Positions 15,759 to 25,240 of a stretch of 64,000 nt of DNA are shown one piece after another. The translations under genes and the position numbers were made by a program. Where the stretch lies: NCBI RefSeq assembly GCF_036178845.1, contig NZ_CP108070.1, positions 10,540,001-10,604,000 of the forward strand, in the 5' to 3' direction. Source of the DNA: Streptomyces sp. NBC_00271. GTDB taxonomy: Bacteria > Actinomycetota > Actinomycetes > Streptomycetales > Streptomycetaceae. Position 1 is the first letter of the stretch. Every line of letters begins with the position of its first letter. Under the pieces are notes generated by a model, which was not told the DNA's origin, did no database searches, and saw only the letters and a list, made by a program, of their open reading frames with translations.

Positions 15759-17146
15759 TGCGCGCGGACCTGCTCTCCGACCCCGTCGCCGGCCTCGACG
15801 AAGCGCTGGCGGCCGTCGACGCCTTCGACCAGGCTCTCGTCGCGGGCCTGCTCCGTCCGCAACCCGCCCAGGCCGCGGGTCTGACCGAGCTCGCGCACGC
15901 CGTCGCGGGGACACCACTGGCCGCCCGGGTCTCCGAGGCGGCGGCGAAGGCGGCGGCCGGAGCAGCGGGCGAAGACCACTTCGTCGCCCTCGCCGCCGCC
16001 CGCACCGCACTGCTCGGCTCCGTCCACGACGCACTGATGACCCGCGTCACCGAGGCGACCGGTCGCCCCCGCGGCGAGGAGACCGTCCCGGCAACCGGTG
16101 GGCGGCAGGCGGCGAACCTGCTCGCCGCCGCTCGGGCCTGGCTCTGCGATCTCGCACGCGCCGGATGGCAGGGCATCGACCACGAGGTGGTCTCCGGGGC
16201 GGCGCAGGTCGTCTCCGCGATGCTTCCGGACCCGTCCCTGCGCCGACCGGCGACGCTCCTCGACGGCTTCGCCGCCGAACTCGCGGCGTCCTGCCCGGGC
16301 TCCGCCCTCGAGAGGATCCCGGCGCGCCGCTGGGGCGACCTCTGGTCACGCGGGATGCTGCTGACGCTGCCCGGTGCCGCCGAGGCGCCCGCGCCGGGTA
16401 CCGCCACCGGTCGCCTGCTGCCCCTGGGAGTCGACCTGCAGGAACACGCGACCGCGGCACAGGCCCAGGTCCACGCGGTGTTCGAACCCGCCGACGGCTC
16501 CGCGCCCGGCCTGGTGCGCGCCACCGTGTCGGTGCCGAAGCCCGACACGGTCGTCGGAGCCGGCCTCTGGCAGCTGCTGCGGCCGCACATGTCGCTTCTG
16601 GCAGCCGCCGGCGAAGGCCGCTCCATGGAGCTCAGCGACATGCCGGTCACCGCCGAGGGCGACCTGATCTGGAGCGACGAGCACGCCCGTCCGAGCGAGC
16701 CCGCCGACGCCTTCACCACCGCCCGCGTCGCCCTGCCCACCGCCACCGACCCGGCGACCGCACCGCTGGACCGGCACCCGACGCGCATCGCCGTCCCTGT
16801 GTTCCTGGAGGGCTACGCCGTCCAGAAGGAGGACGAGACGATGACGTTCACGGTCGCCGGGCACCCCCTCGCCGTCGACACCGACCGCGTTCCTACCGCC
16901 GGCCCGCTCACCCCCGAGGCCGTCGCGACGTCGAACGCCTGCATAGGGCTGCTCCGCTGGGACGCCGGCACGTATCGCGTCCAGCCTTTGGCCGTCGAGA
17001 CGACCGTGCGGAAGAAGCCCGTCGCCCTCCACGCCGGGGCATGGGCCGGGGGCACGACCGACAAGGTCGGCGTCAAGGCCGAAAAGGCCGCCACCGACGC
17101 CGTGGCCATGCTGCGGGAGCGCGCCGGAAGGCTGCTGCGGAATTGA
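15758..17146 (+). CDS. Hypothetical protein of MoxR/VWA cluster, 462 aa
   Basis: The ATG overlaps the stop of the SWIM-like gene (TGATG), so translation is coupled. The N-terminal 140 residues are Ala-rich helices (AALAAVDAFDQALVAGLLRP). The central and C-terminal parts contain beta-strand-rich segments (TIRIAVPVFLEGY-like, MTFTVAGHPLAVDTDR). No catalytic motif or membrane helix was recognised. The stop is followed within ten bases by the right end of a tnpB element that separates it from the rest of the operon. Genes of this size occur beside VWA/MoxR/DUF5682 genes in other actinobacteria, from memory only. Confidence 0.65.
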   Translation: MRADLLSDPVAGLDEALAAVDAFDQALVAGLLRPQPAQAAGLTELAHAVAGTPLAARVSEAAAKAAAGAAGEDHFVALAAARTALLGSVHDALMTRVTEATGRPRGEETVPATGGRQAANLLAAARAWLCDLARAGWQGIDHEVVSGAAQVVSAMLPDPSLRRPATLLDGFAAELAASCPGSALERIPARRWGDLWSRGMLLTLPGAAEAPAPGTATGRLLPLGVDLQEHATAAQAQVHAVFEPADGSAPGLVRATVSVPKPDTVVGAGLWQLLRPHMSLLAAAGEGRSMELSDMPVTAEGDLIWSDEHARPSEPADAFTTARVALPTATDPATAPLDRHPTRIAVPVFLEGYAVQKEDETMTFTVAGHPLAVDTDRVPTAGPLTPEAVATSNACIGLLRWDAGTYRVQPLAVETTVRKKPVALHAGAWAGGTTDKVGVKAEKAATDAVAMLRERAGRLLRN

Positions 17147-18512
17147 CTTCTCCCCTTCCTGAAGGAGGGGGATTCTTACGGCTCGCGCCGTGAGGGTTTC
17201 TGCTTCGTCGCCGACTGCCTGTCCGGAGTACTCCGTTGAGGTCTTACGCCAGCTCCACAGACTGTCACCGCCAGCCCGGCGGCCAGAAGGTTGTGCGCCG
17301 CGTTCACGTCGCGGTCGTGGGTCATGCCGCAGTCGCACGTCCAGGTGCGGACGTGCAGCGGCATCGTGTCCTGCAGGGTGTTGCAGGCGGAGCACAGCCT
17401 GGAGGAGGGGAACCACCGGTCCACCACGATCACCTCGCGCCCGTACCACTGGGCTTTGTACTCCAGCATGCTCCTGAACTCGCTCCACGCCGCGTCGCTG
17501 ATGGCGCGGGCCAGTTTCCCGTTTTTGACCATGTTGCGCACGGTCAGGTCCTCGATCACGATCGTTTGGTTTTCACGAACGAGTCGAGTGGTCAGCTTGT
17601 GCAGCGTGTCGCGGCGCCGGTCAGCGATCCGCGCATGGATCTTCGCGACCTTGAGCCGGGCCCTGGCTCGGTTCGCCGAGCCCTTCTCCTTCTTCGCCAG
17701 ACGACGCTGTGCCTTGGCCAGAGCGGCACGGTCACGGCGCTCGTGCCGGGGGTTGGTGATCTTCTCCCCGGTCGAGAGGGTCAGAAGATGCTCCAGCCCG
17801 GCGTCGATGCCGACCGCATTCCCCCTCGCCGGGAGCGGCTTGACGCCGGGGTCGTCGCACAGCAGGGAGACGAACCAGCGTCCCGCCGCGTCCTGCGAGA
17901 CGGTCACGGTGGACGGGGCCATGCCCTCGGGCAGCGGCCTCGACCACACGACGGCCAGCGGCTCGGTCATCTTCGCCAGTGTCAGCGCTCCGTCACGGAA
18001 GCGGAATGCGCTGGTGGTGTACTCCGCACTCCTGCGCGACTTCTTGCGCGACTTGAACCGCGGGTATTTCGCCCGCTTGCCGAAGAAATGGGTGAACGCC
18101 GTCTGCAGGTGCCGCAGCGCCTGCTGGAGGGGGACCGAGGACACCTCGTTGAGGTAGGCCAGCTCCTCGGTCTTCTTCCATGCCGTCAGCATCGCGGAGG
18201 TGGCGTTGTAGTTCACCCGCTCCTGACGGGTCACCCACGCCTGGGTGCGGGCTGCGAGCGCCAGGTTGTAGACCTTCCGCACGCACCCGAACGTGCGCGA
18301 CAGCTCCGCTGCCTGCGCATCCGTCGGATAGAAGCGGTACCGATACGCCCGCTTCACGTGAGTGCTCACAGCTCACAAACTATCGCATCAACTTGCGGCA
18401 ATCTGCGGAAAGTTGGTCGCGAACGACGATCCGCCCTGGCGGCGAATCGTCTTTCCCTGCACGGCTCCGCAGGAGTCCGTTTCCTCTCCGCCCTGAAGGG
18501 CGGAGTATCCAC
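17147..18512 (-). mobile_element. IS200/IS605-type tnpB element
   Basis: The element carries only tnpB (no tnpA). At the tnpB 3' side a 9-bp stem with TGAA loop lies at 17151-17172 (CCCCTTCC / GGAGGGG core). On the 5' side an 8-bp stem CTCCGCCC-TGAA-GGGCGGAG lies at 18486-18505. Subterminal hairpins without inverted-repeat ends or target duplication are typical of the family. The insertion lies exactly between the stop of the 462-aa protein gene and the ribosome binding site (GGAGGG, 18513-18518) of the VWA gene. The exact ends are estimated. Confidence 0.75.
17176..18369 (-). CDS. tnpB: TnpB RNA-guided nuclease (OrfB family)
   Basis: The protein is 397 aa and full length. The RuvC-like catalytic triad is intact: D189 (GIDAGL), E273 (VIEDL) and D354 (RDVNAA). 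The zinc ribbon is present (C326-xx-C329 and C345-x-C347). The N-terminal OrfB helix-turn-helix region is at 1-110. Characterised TnpB proteins use a guide RNA transcribed from the element's 3' end to cut DNA next to a short target motif, which helps retain the element. By analogy the guide RNA would run over the 3' end of this gene and the 17151-17172 hairpin on the minus strand. Without tnpA in the window, mobility depends on a partner elsewhere. Confidence 0.93.
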   Translation of the reverse strand: MSTHVKRAYRYRFYPTDAQAAELSRTFGCVRKVYNLALAARTQAWVTRQERVNYNATSAMLTAWKKTEELAYLNEVSSVPLQQALRHLQTAFTHFFGKRAKYPRFKSRKKSRRSAEYTTSAFRFRDGALTLAKMTEPLAVVWSRPLPEGMAPSTVTVSQDAAGRWFVSLLCDDPGVKPLPARGNAVGIDAGLEHLLTLSTGEKITNPRHERRDRAALAKAQRRLAKKEKGSANRARARLKVAKIHARIADRRRDTLHKLTTRLVRENQTIVIEDLTVRNMVKNGKLARAISDAAWSEFRSMLEYKAQWYGREVIVVDRWFPSSRLCSACNTLQDTMPLHVRTWTCDCGMTHDRDVNAAHNLLAAGLAVTVCGAGVRPQRSTPDRQSATKQKPSRREP

Positions 18513-18523
18513 GGAGGGATCAG

Positions 18524-19969
18524 ATGACCGACGCGACGACCTCACCCCACCCCGAAGCGGACCCCCACGACGCTCACGCCCCTCACGACAACCGTCGTCA
18601 GGTTCTGTACTGGCGGCTCCTCGCCCGGCTCTTCGACCACGAGGAGCAGGCGACGCTGGAGTCGGCGAGCCTCGCCGTCGTCGAGGACATCGGCCTGCCG
18701 TCCGCGTTGCTGGACCCGGGCGCCTCCGTCGACTCGATCGTGCAGCGCCATCCGGACCTGGCCGAGGAGTTCGACGGTCTGACGGTGCCCGAGGCTGACG
18801 ACGAGGCCCGGGACCGGGCCGCCGAAGTGCGGCGCGCGGCAATGGTGTCGAAGGTGCTGCTCAACGTCTTCGCCGCCGGCTCCGGCACGGTCACCGCCGG
18901 ACAGCTGGCGCGCTGGCAGTCCGACGCGGGCTGGCTGGAGCGCGCACTCGGCTGCAAGCCGGGCGAACTGCGCGGTGGCCGCGCCGGCGCGGGGTCCGGG
19001 GCAGGCGCCGCGGGACCCGGGGTCAGCCCGACCGGTACCGGCGGCCCGGGCACGACCCCCGACCTCAGTCGGCTGATTCCGGCGATCGGCCCGGAACTCG
19101 GCGCGATCGAGGCCGATCTCGTCAAGCGGATGCGCCTGCGCGAGGTGCTGGCCGATCCCAAGCTCGCCGCGCAGCTGACACCGAGCATGTCGCTGATCGA
19201 ACAGCTGCTGCGGGACAAGAACAACCTCTCGGGTGTGGCTCTGGCCAACGCCAAGGCCCTGATCCGCCGATTCGTCGACGAGGTCGCCCAAGTACTGCGC
19301 ACCCAGGTGGAGAAGACCTCGGTGGGCGCGCTGGACCGCTCGGTCCCGCCCAAGCGGGTGTTCCGCAACCTCGACCTCGACCGCACGATCTGGAAGAACC
19401 TCACCAACTGGAGCCCGGAGGAGGAGCGGCTGTACGTCGACCGCCTCTACTACCGGCACACCGCACGCAAGACGACGCCCCAACGGCTGATCGTCGTCGT
19501 GGACCAGTCGGGCTCGATGGTCGACTCGATGGTGAACTGCACCATCCTGGCATCCATATTCGCCGGACTGCCCAAGGTGGACGTCCACCTGATCGCGTAC
19601 GACACCCAGGCGCTCGACCTCACCGCATGGGTGCACGACCCCTTCGAGACCCTGCTGCGCACCAACCTCGGGGGCGGCACCGACGGCACGGTCGCCATGG
19701 CCCTGGCCCAGCCGAAGATCGCCGAGCCCCGCAACACCGTCGTGGTGTGGATCTCCGACTTCTACGAATGGCGGTCCGAGCCGCTGTTCGACAGCATGGC
19801 CGCCATCCACCGCTCGGGAGCCAAGTTCATTCCGGTCGGCTCGGTGACCAGCTCCGGCCGCGGCAGCGTCAACCCGTGGTTCCGGGAGCGCTTCAAGGAC
19901 CTCGGTACGCCGGTGCTCTCCGGCCACATCCGCAAGCTCGTCCACGAGCTCAAGACGTTCCTCGCCTAG
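18524..19969 (+). CDS. VWA-domain protein of MoxR cluster
   Basis: The protein is 481 aa with an ATG five bases after GGAGGG. The N-terminal 200 residues are helical (YWRLLARLFDHEEQATLES), followed by a Gly/Ala/Pro linker near residue 160. The C-terminal von Willebrand A domain holds a MIDAS: DQSGS at residues 327-331, Thr in GGGTDG and Asp in ISDFYEW. MoxR-partner VWA proteins dock on the AAA+ ATPase and deliver metal-dependent conformational work to a client. Immediate neighbours are MoxR and DUF5682. A tnpB element lies just upstream, so its transcription may now depend on a promoter in the element. Confidence 0.92.
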   Translation: MTDATTSPHPEADPHDAHAPHDNRRQVLYWRLLARLFDHEEQATLESASLAVVEDIGLPSALLDPGASVDSIVQRHPDLAEEFDGLTVPEADDEARDRAAEVRRAAMVSKVLLNVFAAGSGTVTAGQLARWQSDAGWLERALGCKPGELRGGRAGAGSGAGAAGPGVSPTGTGGPGTTPDLSRLIPAIGPELGAIEADLVKRMRLREVLADPKLAAQLTPSMSLIEQLLRDKNNLSGVALANAKALIRRFVDEVAQVLRTQVEKTSVGALDRSVPPKRVFRNLDLDRTIWKNLTNWSPEEERLYVDRLYYRHTARKTTPQRLIVVVDQSGSMVDSMVNCTILASIFAGLPKVDVHLIAYDTQALDLTAWVHDPFETLLRTNLGGGTDGTVAMALAQPKIAEPRNTVVVWISDFYEWRSEPLFDSMAAIHRSGAKFIPVGSVTSSGRGSVNPWFRERFKDLGTPVLSGHIRKLVHELKTFLA

Positions 19970-20028
19970 GCGTCCCGCCCGCTCAGACACTCCTCGCTCA
20001 TCTTTTCTCCGTTCAGAAAGGCCCCGTG

Positions 20029-21141
20029 ATGTCCGACCTGTTGCGCGCCCCCGCCGAGATCAAGTTCGCCGAGGAACTGGACTGGCTGGAGTCCATCGAC
20101 GACAACCCCAAGCCCTTCTCCTGGCGGCTGTCCCCGAAGATGGTCCGTCTGTTCATCCTGGGCTCCGAGCGTTCCGACGGCCTGGACCGGGAGATCTCGC
20201 AGAAGTGGTTCGGTGACCGCAGCTTCGTCGAACGCTCCATCGTCACGCTCGCCTCCGACCGCGGTCTGCTGCTCATCGGCGACCCCGGCACCGGCAAGAG
20301 CTGGCTGGCCGAGCTGCTGTCCGCCGCGATCTCCCGCAACTCCACGCTGGTGGTGCAGGGTACGGCCGGCACCACCGAGGACCACATCAAGTACTCCTGG
20401 AACGTGTCCATGGTCATCGCCAAGGGGCAGTCGCGGGAGTCGATGATCCCCTCGCCGATCATGACCGCGATGGAGACCGGTGCGATCGGCCGTTTCGAGG
20501 AACTCACCCGCTCCACCAGCGACGTCCAGGACGCGCTGATCTCGATCCTGTCCGAGAAGTACATCTCGGTCCCGGAGCTGGACAGCGACAACATCGTCTT
20601 CGCCCAGCCCGGGTTCTCGATCATCGCCACCGCCAACAGCCGTGACCGGGGCGTCAACGACCTGTCCTCGGCGCTCAAGCGCCGCTTCAACTTCGTACGC
20701 ATCCCCGTGGTGACGAACAAGAAGAGCGAGGCGGAGATCGTCCGCTTCCGCACCGAGGAACTGCTGGGCCGTCACCAGATCGAGCTGGACGTGCCCCCGA
20801 CCCTGCTCGACGTGCTGCTGCAGAGCTTCGCCGACCTGCGCGCCTCCGCGGCCGCGGCCGGCAGCGACGACGAGAAGCTGGAGTCCGCACTGTCCACCGC
20901 CGAGCAGATCGGCGTGCTCGAGGACGCGATCCTGCACAGCAACTTCTTCGGCGAACGCGCCCTGACCGCCCACACCCTGGCCTCCTCGCTCGTCGGGTCA
21001 CTGGCCCGGCGCGAGCCCGAGGACCTGGCCATCCTCAACAAGTACCTGCACGGCGTGGTCGAGCCGCGCAGCAAGGAAGAGGGCGGATCCTGGCCGGAGT
21101 TCCTGGAGGGCGGCCGCGACGCGATCGCCACCCTGTCATGA
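20029..21141 (+). CDS. MoxR-family AAA+ ATPase
   Basis: The protein is 370 aa with Walker A at about 84-91 (GDPGTGKS). The conserved TANSRDRGVNDLSSALKRRF segment carries the sensor/arginine-finger region. AAA+ ATPases of the MoxR type act as chaperone-like remodelers with VWA partners. It follows the VWA gene by 59 bp and its stop overlaps the DUF5682 start (ATGA). A short ribosome binding site AGAAAGG lies at 20015-20021. The client is unknown; DUF5682 is the obvious candidate. Confidence 0.93.
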   Translation: MSDLLRAPAEIKFAEELDWLESIDDNPKPFSWRLSPKMVRLFILGSERSDGLDREISQKWFGDRSFVERSIVTLASDRGLLLIGDPGTGKSWLAELLSAAISRNSTLVVQGTAGTTEDHIKYSWNVSMVIAKGQSRESMIPSPIMTAMETGAIGRFEELTRSTSDVQDALISILSEKYISVPELDSDNIVFAQPGFSIIATANSRDRGVNDLSSALKRRFNFVRIPVVTNKKSEAEIVRFRTEELLGRHQIELDVPPTLLDVLLQSFADLRASAAAAGSDDEKLESALSTAEQIGVLEDAILHSNFFGERALTAHTLASSLVGSLARREPEDLAILNKYLHGVVEPRSKEEGGSWPEFLEGGRDAIATLS

Positions 21142-23996
21142 GCGGCGCGCCCGAGAGCACGCGGGACGGGACCATGAGCGGCGCACACAAGAGCACGCAC
21201 AAGACCACGCACGAGGGCACCTTCGAAGCGCTGCGCGCGCAGTTGCAGGGGGCCGCCGCGACGCTGGCCGACGGGCCCGACGCCCTGGAGGGCATCCTCC
21301 TCGGCATCGTCGAGGACGTCGACCGCGCGGTGCGCGAGCCCCTGGAGATCTTCCCCGTCTGCCACCACTCGCCCGCCTCGGCGCTGGCCATGGCACGCCG
21401 TCTGCGGGAGAAGCAGCCGAAGGTCGTGTACCTGGAGCTGTGTGAGGACATGGCGCCGCTGCTGACCGAACTGCGCAACTGCAGGCTCCCGGTGGCGGTC
21501 CAGGCCTTCGCGACCGAGATCGACGGCTTTCCGGCCGAGTGGTCCCCGCTGTCGGTGGTCGCACCGATCACCGAGGCCTCCGCCGAGTACCAGGCGATCG
21601 CCTACGCACTGGACACGCCGGGCGTCGAACTCGTCCTCGTCGACCGTTCCTCGGACCACGTCTTCCAGTGGGACGCACGCGGGACGCATACCGACGAGCC
21701 CGCCGACCCCGACGCCCCGCCCGTCGAGGAGGAGGCCGCGCTGCACGGCGACGCGGTCGGCGTGGAGATCGGCGACCTGCGCCCGCGCTTCGCCGAACTG
21801 GAGGAACACCTGCTGCGGCACGGCAGGGTGCGGCACTGGTCGGAGTGGTGGCACCAGTACGTCGAACTGCCGCTCGGCGACAGCGACCACGACACCTACC
21901 GCCAGGTGATGCTCCTGATCGGCAGCCTCTTCCGGCGCCTCGCACCCGGCGACCCGCACCGGGTGCGGGTGGACGAGGACCGCGAGCGCTACATGTGGAC
22001 CAGGATGCGCGAGCACCTGACGGCGACCGGCACCGATCCCGACGACTGCCTGTATGTCTGCGGAGCCTTCCACGCGGCCAGCCGGGTCGAGGAGTTCGGC
22101 GTTCACGGCACCGACACCTTCGAGATCGCCCCGCGCAGCGCGACCAAGTGGCAGCACGGCCTGATCCCGTCCAGCCACGCGGCGATCGAGGCGCAGTTCG
22201 GCCTCGCCGCCGGTTCGGTGTCGATCGCCGCGACCGTCTGGGCGAAGAACGTCAGCCGCACCCGTGTGCAACCCTACCGCCTGGCGGGACAGGCGGGCGC
22301 GAAGAAGTCGAGGGCGAAGAAGACCGTGGCCGCGGCGGCTGCGGTACCGGCGCTCCCACCCGCGGACAAGCTGACCGGCTTCCTGCGGCGGCCGCCCGTC
22401 CTCGACCGGCTGGACGAGGACGAACTGCTCGGCTGGTCCGTGGAGATCGTGCGGGCAGCGCGCCGTAACGGCTACCTCGCCTCCACCGCCGACGCCATCG
22501 CCGTGTTCGAGACGTCGATCCTGCTGGCCGGGATGCGTGACCGGGCCAGGCCGACGCCGTACGACTTCCAGGACGCGGCCGTCACCTGCATCGAGAAGGA
22601 CACCGTGCCGGGCCGGCGCGATGTACGCCGGCTCGTGGAGATCATGATGGGCGGCGACCGGGTCGGCCAGGTCGGCTACGACGCGCTGCCACCGCTGGCG
22701 CGCGACGTGCACGACCGGCTCGCGCCGCTGAACCTGAAACTCCAACAGCGGGGCGTGCAGAGGGCGTTGCTGAACATAGCCGCTCAGCCGGAACTGGAGC
22801 GTTGCTCCGACGTGCTGTGGATGCTCCGCCATCTGTTGCCCCAGGGTGCCGCGCGGCCGATCATGGGCGAGCGGACGCTGGGGGAGCGGTCGATCCAGGA
22901 GTCGTGGGACCTGGCGCTGGGCACCCACCAGCGGGCGCTCATCGAGCTCGGCTACGAGGGCGTCAGCATCGAACAGGTCCTTGAACAGCGTCTGCGGCGG
23001 ACGGCGTACGGCCCGCAGGCCACCACGGCGACCGTACTGGGGACCGTCGAGGACGCGACGCTGTATCTGCGCAGCCGCCGCCTCACGGACGAACTGGGCA
23101 CCCGAGCGCTGGAGGTGCTGGCGACCGAACGCAGCGTCGACGGCGCGCCGGAGGTGCTGCGCCGGGCGCGACGGCTGCTGGCGTACTACCGCACCAGCGA
23201 ACCGACGCTGCCCCCATGGATCGAGTCCTTCGTCAAGACCGGGTACGCGCACTACTGCACCCTGCTGCCCACGGCGTTCACCGACGAGGACGCCACCGTC
23301 CGGCACGTGGCGGCGATGCTCGGCTTCCTGTTCAGCATGGAGAGCCTGGCGCTGTCGCTGGGCTGCGACCGTACCCAACTGGAGCTGGCCGTCGGCCAGT
23401 CGCATCCTGCGGACCCCTCGAAGACGGCGCTGCTGTGGGCGGCGCAGACACAGCTCGGGAACCTCTCCCGCGCCGACCTTCGCACGAGGTGCGACGAACT
23501 GCTCGGCAACCCTCTGGTGGTGCCCGCCTATCCGCGCTACCTCAGCGGCTTCGTACACGCCCTGGAGCCCGTCCCGGCCCTCACCGACTTCGTCGTGGAA
23601 GCGGTGTCTAACGCGTTCGGACGGCTGCCGGACCCGGTGCTCCTGCCCTGGCTGCCCACCCTGATCACCACTCTGCGTGCGAGCGGCACAGAGCTGGCCC
23701 CGCTGCTGATCCGGGAGGCCGGACGCATCTTCCCCGGCCGGCTGGCGGCGCTGGACGCGTGGGTGCCGCCGTGGCGAGCACAGTCGGAGCCGCAGGCGCC
23801 CTCGGCGGGCGGCGCTGACGACGGCCCCGGTGCCGTGCTGCTCGCCGCCCACCCCGCGACGTGCGACGCGGTGGCGAGTCTGCTGGGTTGCGACGGTACG
23901 TGGCGGACGGCGGCCCCCGTCTCGTCCGGGGCGGCGCTGCTCGGTCGTCATCCCGATACGGCGCTGGCATTGGAGGCGCTGCTGGCCGGCCCCTGA
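21138..23996 (+). CDS. DUF5682 family protein
   Basis: The protein is 952 aa. The ATG overlaps the MoxR stop. The N-terminal third has the family landmark FPVCHHSPASALAMARRLRE, followed by VVYLELCEDMAPLLTELRNC and CLYVCGAFHAASRVEEF, a layout that suggests a ChaN/TraB-like alpha/beta fold with conserved His/Glu. The remainder is helical and Leu/Arg/Glu-rich. No signal peptide or membrane helix is seen. DUF5682 proteins occur regularly with MoxR and VWA genes; the biochemical role has not been established to my knowledge. Confidence 0.88.
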   Translation: MSGAPESTRDGTMSGAHKSTHKTTHEGTFEALRAQLQGAAATLADGPDALEGILLGIVEDVDRAVREPLEIFPVCHHSPASALAMARRLREKQPKVVYLELCEDMAPLLTELRNCRLPVAVQAFATEIDGFPAEWSPLSVVAPITEASAEYQAIAYALDTPGVELVLVDRSSDHVFQWDARGTHTDEPADPDAPPVEEEAALHGDAVGVEIGDLRPRFAELEEHLLRHGRVRHWSEWWHQYVELPLGDSDHDTYRQVMLLIGSLFRRLAPGDPHRVRVDEDRERYMWTRMREHLTATGTDPDDCLYVCGAFHAASRVEEFGVHGTDTFEIAPRSATKWQHGLIPSSHAAIEAQFGLAAGSVSIAATVWAKNVSRTRVQPYRLAGQAGAKKSRAKKTVAAAAAVPALPPADKLTGFLRRPPVLDRLDEDELLGWSVEIVRAARRNGYLASTADAIAVFETSILLAGMRDRARPTPYDFQDAAVTCIEKDTVPGRRDVRRLVEIMMGGDRVGQVGYDALPPLARDVHDRLAPLNLKLQQRGVQRALLNIAAQPELERCSDVLWMLRHLLPQGAARPIMGERTLGERSIQESWDLALGTHQRALIELGYEGVSIEQVLEQRLRRTAYGPQATTATVLGTVEDATLYLRSRRLTDELGTRALEVLATERSVDGAPEVLRRARRLLAYYRTSEPTLPPWIESFVKTGYAHYCTLLPTAFTDEDATVRHVAAMLGFLFSMESLALSLGCDRTQLELAVGQSHPADPSKTALLWAAQTQLGNLSRADLRTRCDELLGNPLVVPAYPRYLSGFVHALEPVPALTDFVVEAVSNAFGRLPDPVLLPWLPTLITTLRASGTELAPLLIREAGRIFPGRLAALDAWVPPWRAQSEPQAPSAGGADDGPGAVLLAAHPATCDAVASLLGCDGTWRTAAPVSSGAALLGRHPDTALALEALLAGP

Positions 23997-24511
23997 CATC
24001 GGGCCCGAGAACGCTCGTCCACATTCCAACCGGGTGCTACTCGAGGCCGAAGCCCCCAGTAGGTGGGGCGAGTTGGAAGAGTCGTGCGGGGACGGCGTCG
24101 TCCTCGGCAAGGCTGTGACCAGGGAGGACACCGTCCGGGTGCGCCTGGACGTGGGCACGTCCGGACGTCGGCGTCGGCCCCGCGGCCGCCGCCAGGGGCA
24201 ACTGCTGGGAGCGCGACGAAGCCCTCCGCGCCGACCTTGCCACGGCGGTGGCCGCCTCCGAAGCGGCTTGGGCACTCGATCACTGGTCTTGCTGGCTGGT
24301 GGCACCGTGCACGACGTCCGCGCCGACCGGTTCATCCTCTCCGGCGGGCCCCGCAACGGCCGGCCCGCCTGGTGGAACTGGACGGTCGCCGAGCACCTCG
24401 CCCACCAGGCGGCCGACGAGCCCGCCCCGGCTCACCACCCGGGCCAGGCCTGGCTGTTCGAGGCGCCCACGCCCGTCCAAGCCGACCAGCCCCCGAGTCC
24501 TCTCCCCTCTC
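23997..24511. other. Probable gene remnant, family unknown
   Basis: One + strand frame around 24300-24480 looks protein-like (RFILSGGPRNGRPAWWNWTV, EHLAHQAADEPAPA, GQAWLFEAP) but has no start or upstream half and is not matched by the sequence before it. It may be the 3' end of a lost gene. No other feature is seen in the rest of the segment. Confidence 0.3.
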
Positions 24512-24539
24512 CCTGTGGCCGCCGAAAGGCGGCCACAGG
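24512..24539 (+). terminator. Strong hairpin, GAAA loop
   Basis: CCTGTGGCCGCC (24512-24523) pairs perfectly with GGCGGCCACAGG (24528-24539) around a GAAA tetraloop. It lies at the end of the MoxR/DUF5682 block and the remnant frame, consistent with a transcription terminator working in either direction. Confidence 0.8.
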
Positions 24540-24994
24540 CATGCTCCAGCCCCGATTCCGGATGGCTGCGGAACCGAATTGACAGAAGCCCGCATTCCTT
24601 GGGGCAGTGAGCCGATTCCTGCAAAAGGCCGGGTCGGTGACCGTCACTCAGGACAGCCATACGATGCGATCGAGCCCGTGACCTGCGTTCATGAACCGTG
24701 ACGGCTGGCCGAGGCGAAGAGGGACGGCCAGCTCCAACGCCCCGATTAATTGCGCACTTTGCCGATGACGGCTTTCAAGGCGGAGAAGAGGCACCGGCGT
24801 TGCTACTGTCACTCGCAACCCGCTGAGAGCCGGTGAATCAGCAAGGACGCGAAAGGGGCCAAGCGCCAGACGTTTGGTAGGCCGAGGAGCAAGGCCCCCT
24901 ACGCACGCACGCGCAGTCTCGCATCTCCCGCCGCCCCCGTACACGTTTTGCGGGTTCGGCTCACCGGCACAGTGTGGTGCGACTGCGGAGAGTC
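24540..24994. other. No gene recognised
   Basis: About 455 bp. Both strands give only short, Arg/Pro-rich frames. GGAG at 24987-24990 is the ribosome binding site of the next gene, whose promoter must be in this segment. AT content is locally raised around 24740-24780. Confidence 0.4.
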
Positions 24995-25240
24995 ATGACT
25001 CATCTTCTAGAAGTGATGTTCGAAGATCTGGGTGTATGGGGTCACGTGATCATGGCCCTCCTCTTCGCCGTCCTGGCCGAACGGATGGCGAAACTCCTGA
25101 ACTTCGCACCCGTCCACCCTGCCCTGTTCATCGAGCGGATCAAGGCCGTCGACGTCACCAAGCCGCTGACCTTCTTCGCCCTCCAGGTAGTGGCCGTGTT
25201 CGTCGCCGTGGGTATCGCGAACGCCCTGGGGTGGCTGTGA
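24995..25240 (+). CDS. Small membrane protein, 81 aa
   Basis: The ATG at 24995 follows GCGGAG. Two hydrophobic helices are visible: VWGHVIMALLFAVLAERM (about residues 14-31) and FFALQVVAVFVAVGIANALG (about 60-79), joined by a basic/proline-containing loop (NFAPVHPALFIERIKAVDVT). The family was not recognised. Its stop overlaps the GTG of the next gene (GTGA), so the two are co-translated and probably act together at the membrane. Confidence 0.75.
   Translation: MTHLLEVMFEDLGVWGHVIMALLFAVLAERMAKLLNFAPVHPALFIERIKAVDVTKPLTFFALQVVAVFVAVGIANALGWL

Noticed and set aside
20772..24356. A 1194-codon open frame on the minus strand
   Set aside because: It is antisense to the MoxR and DUF5682 genes and encodes low-complexity Arg/Gly/His-rich sequence; an effect of high GC.
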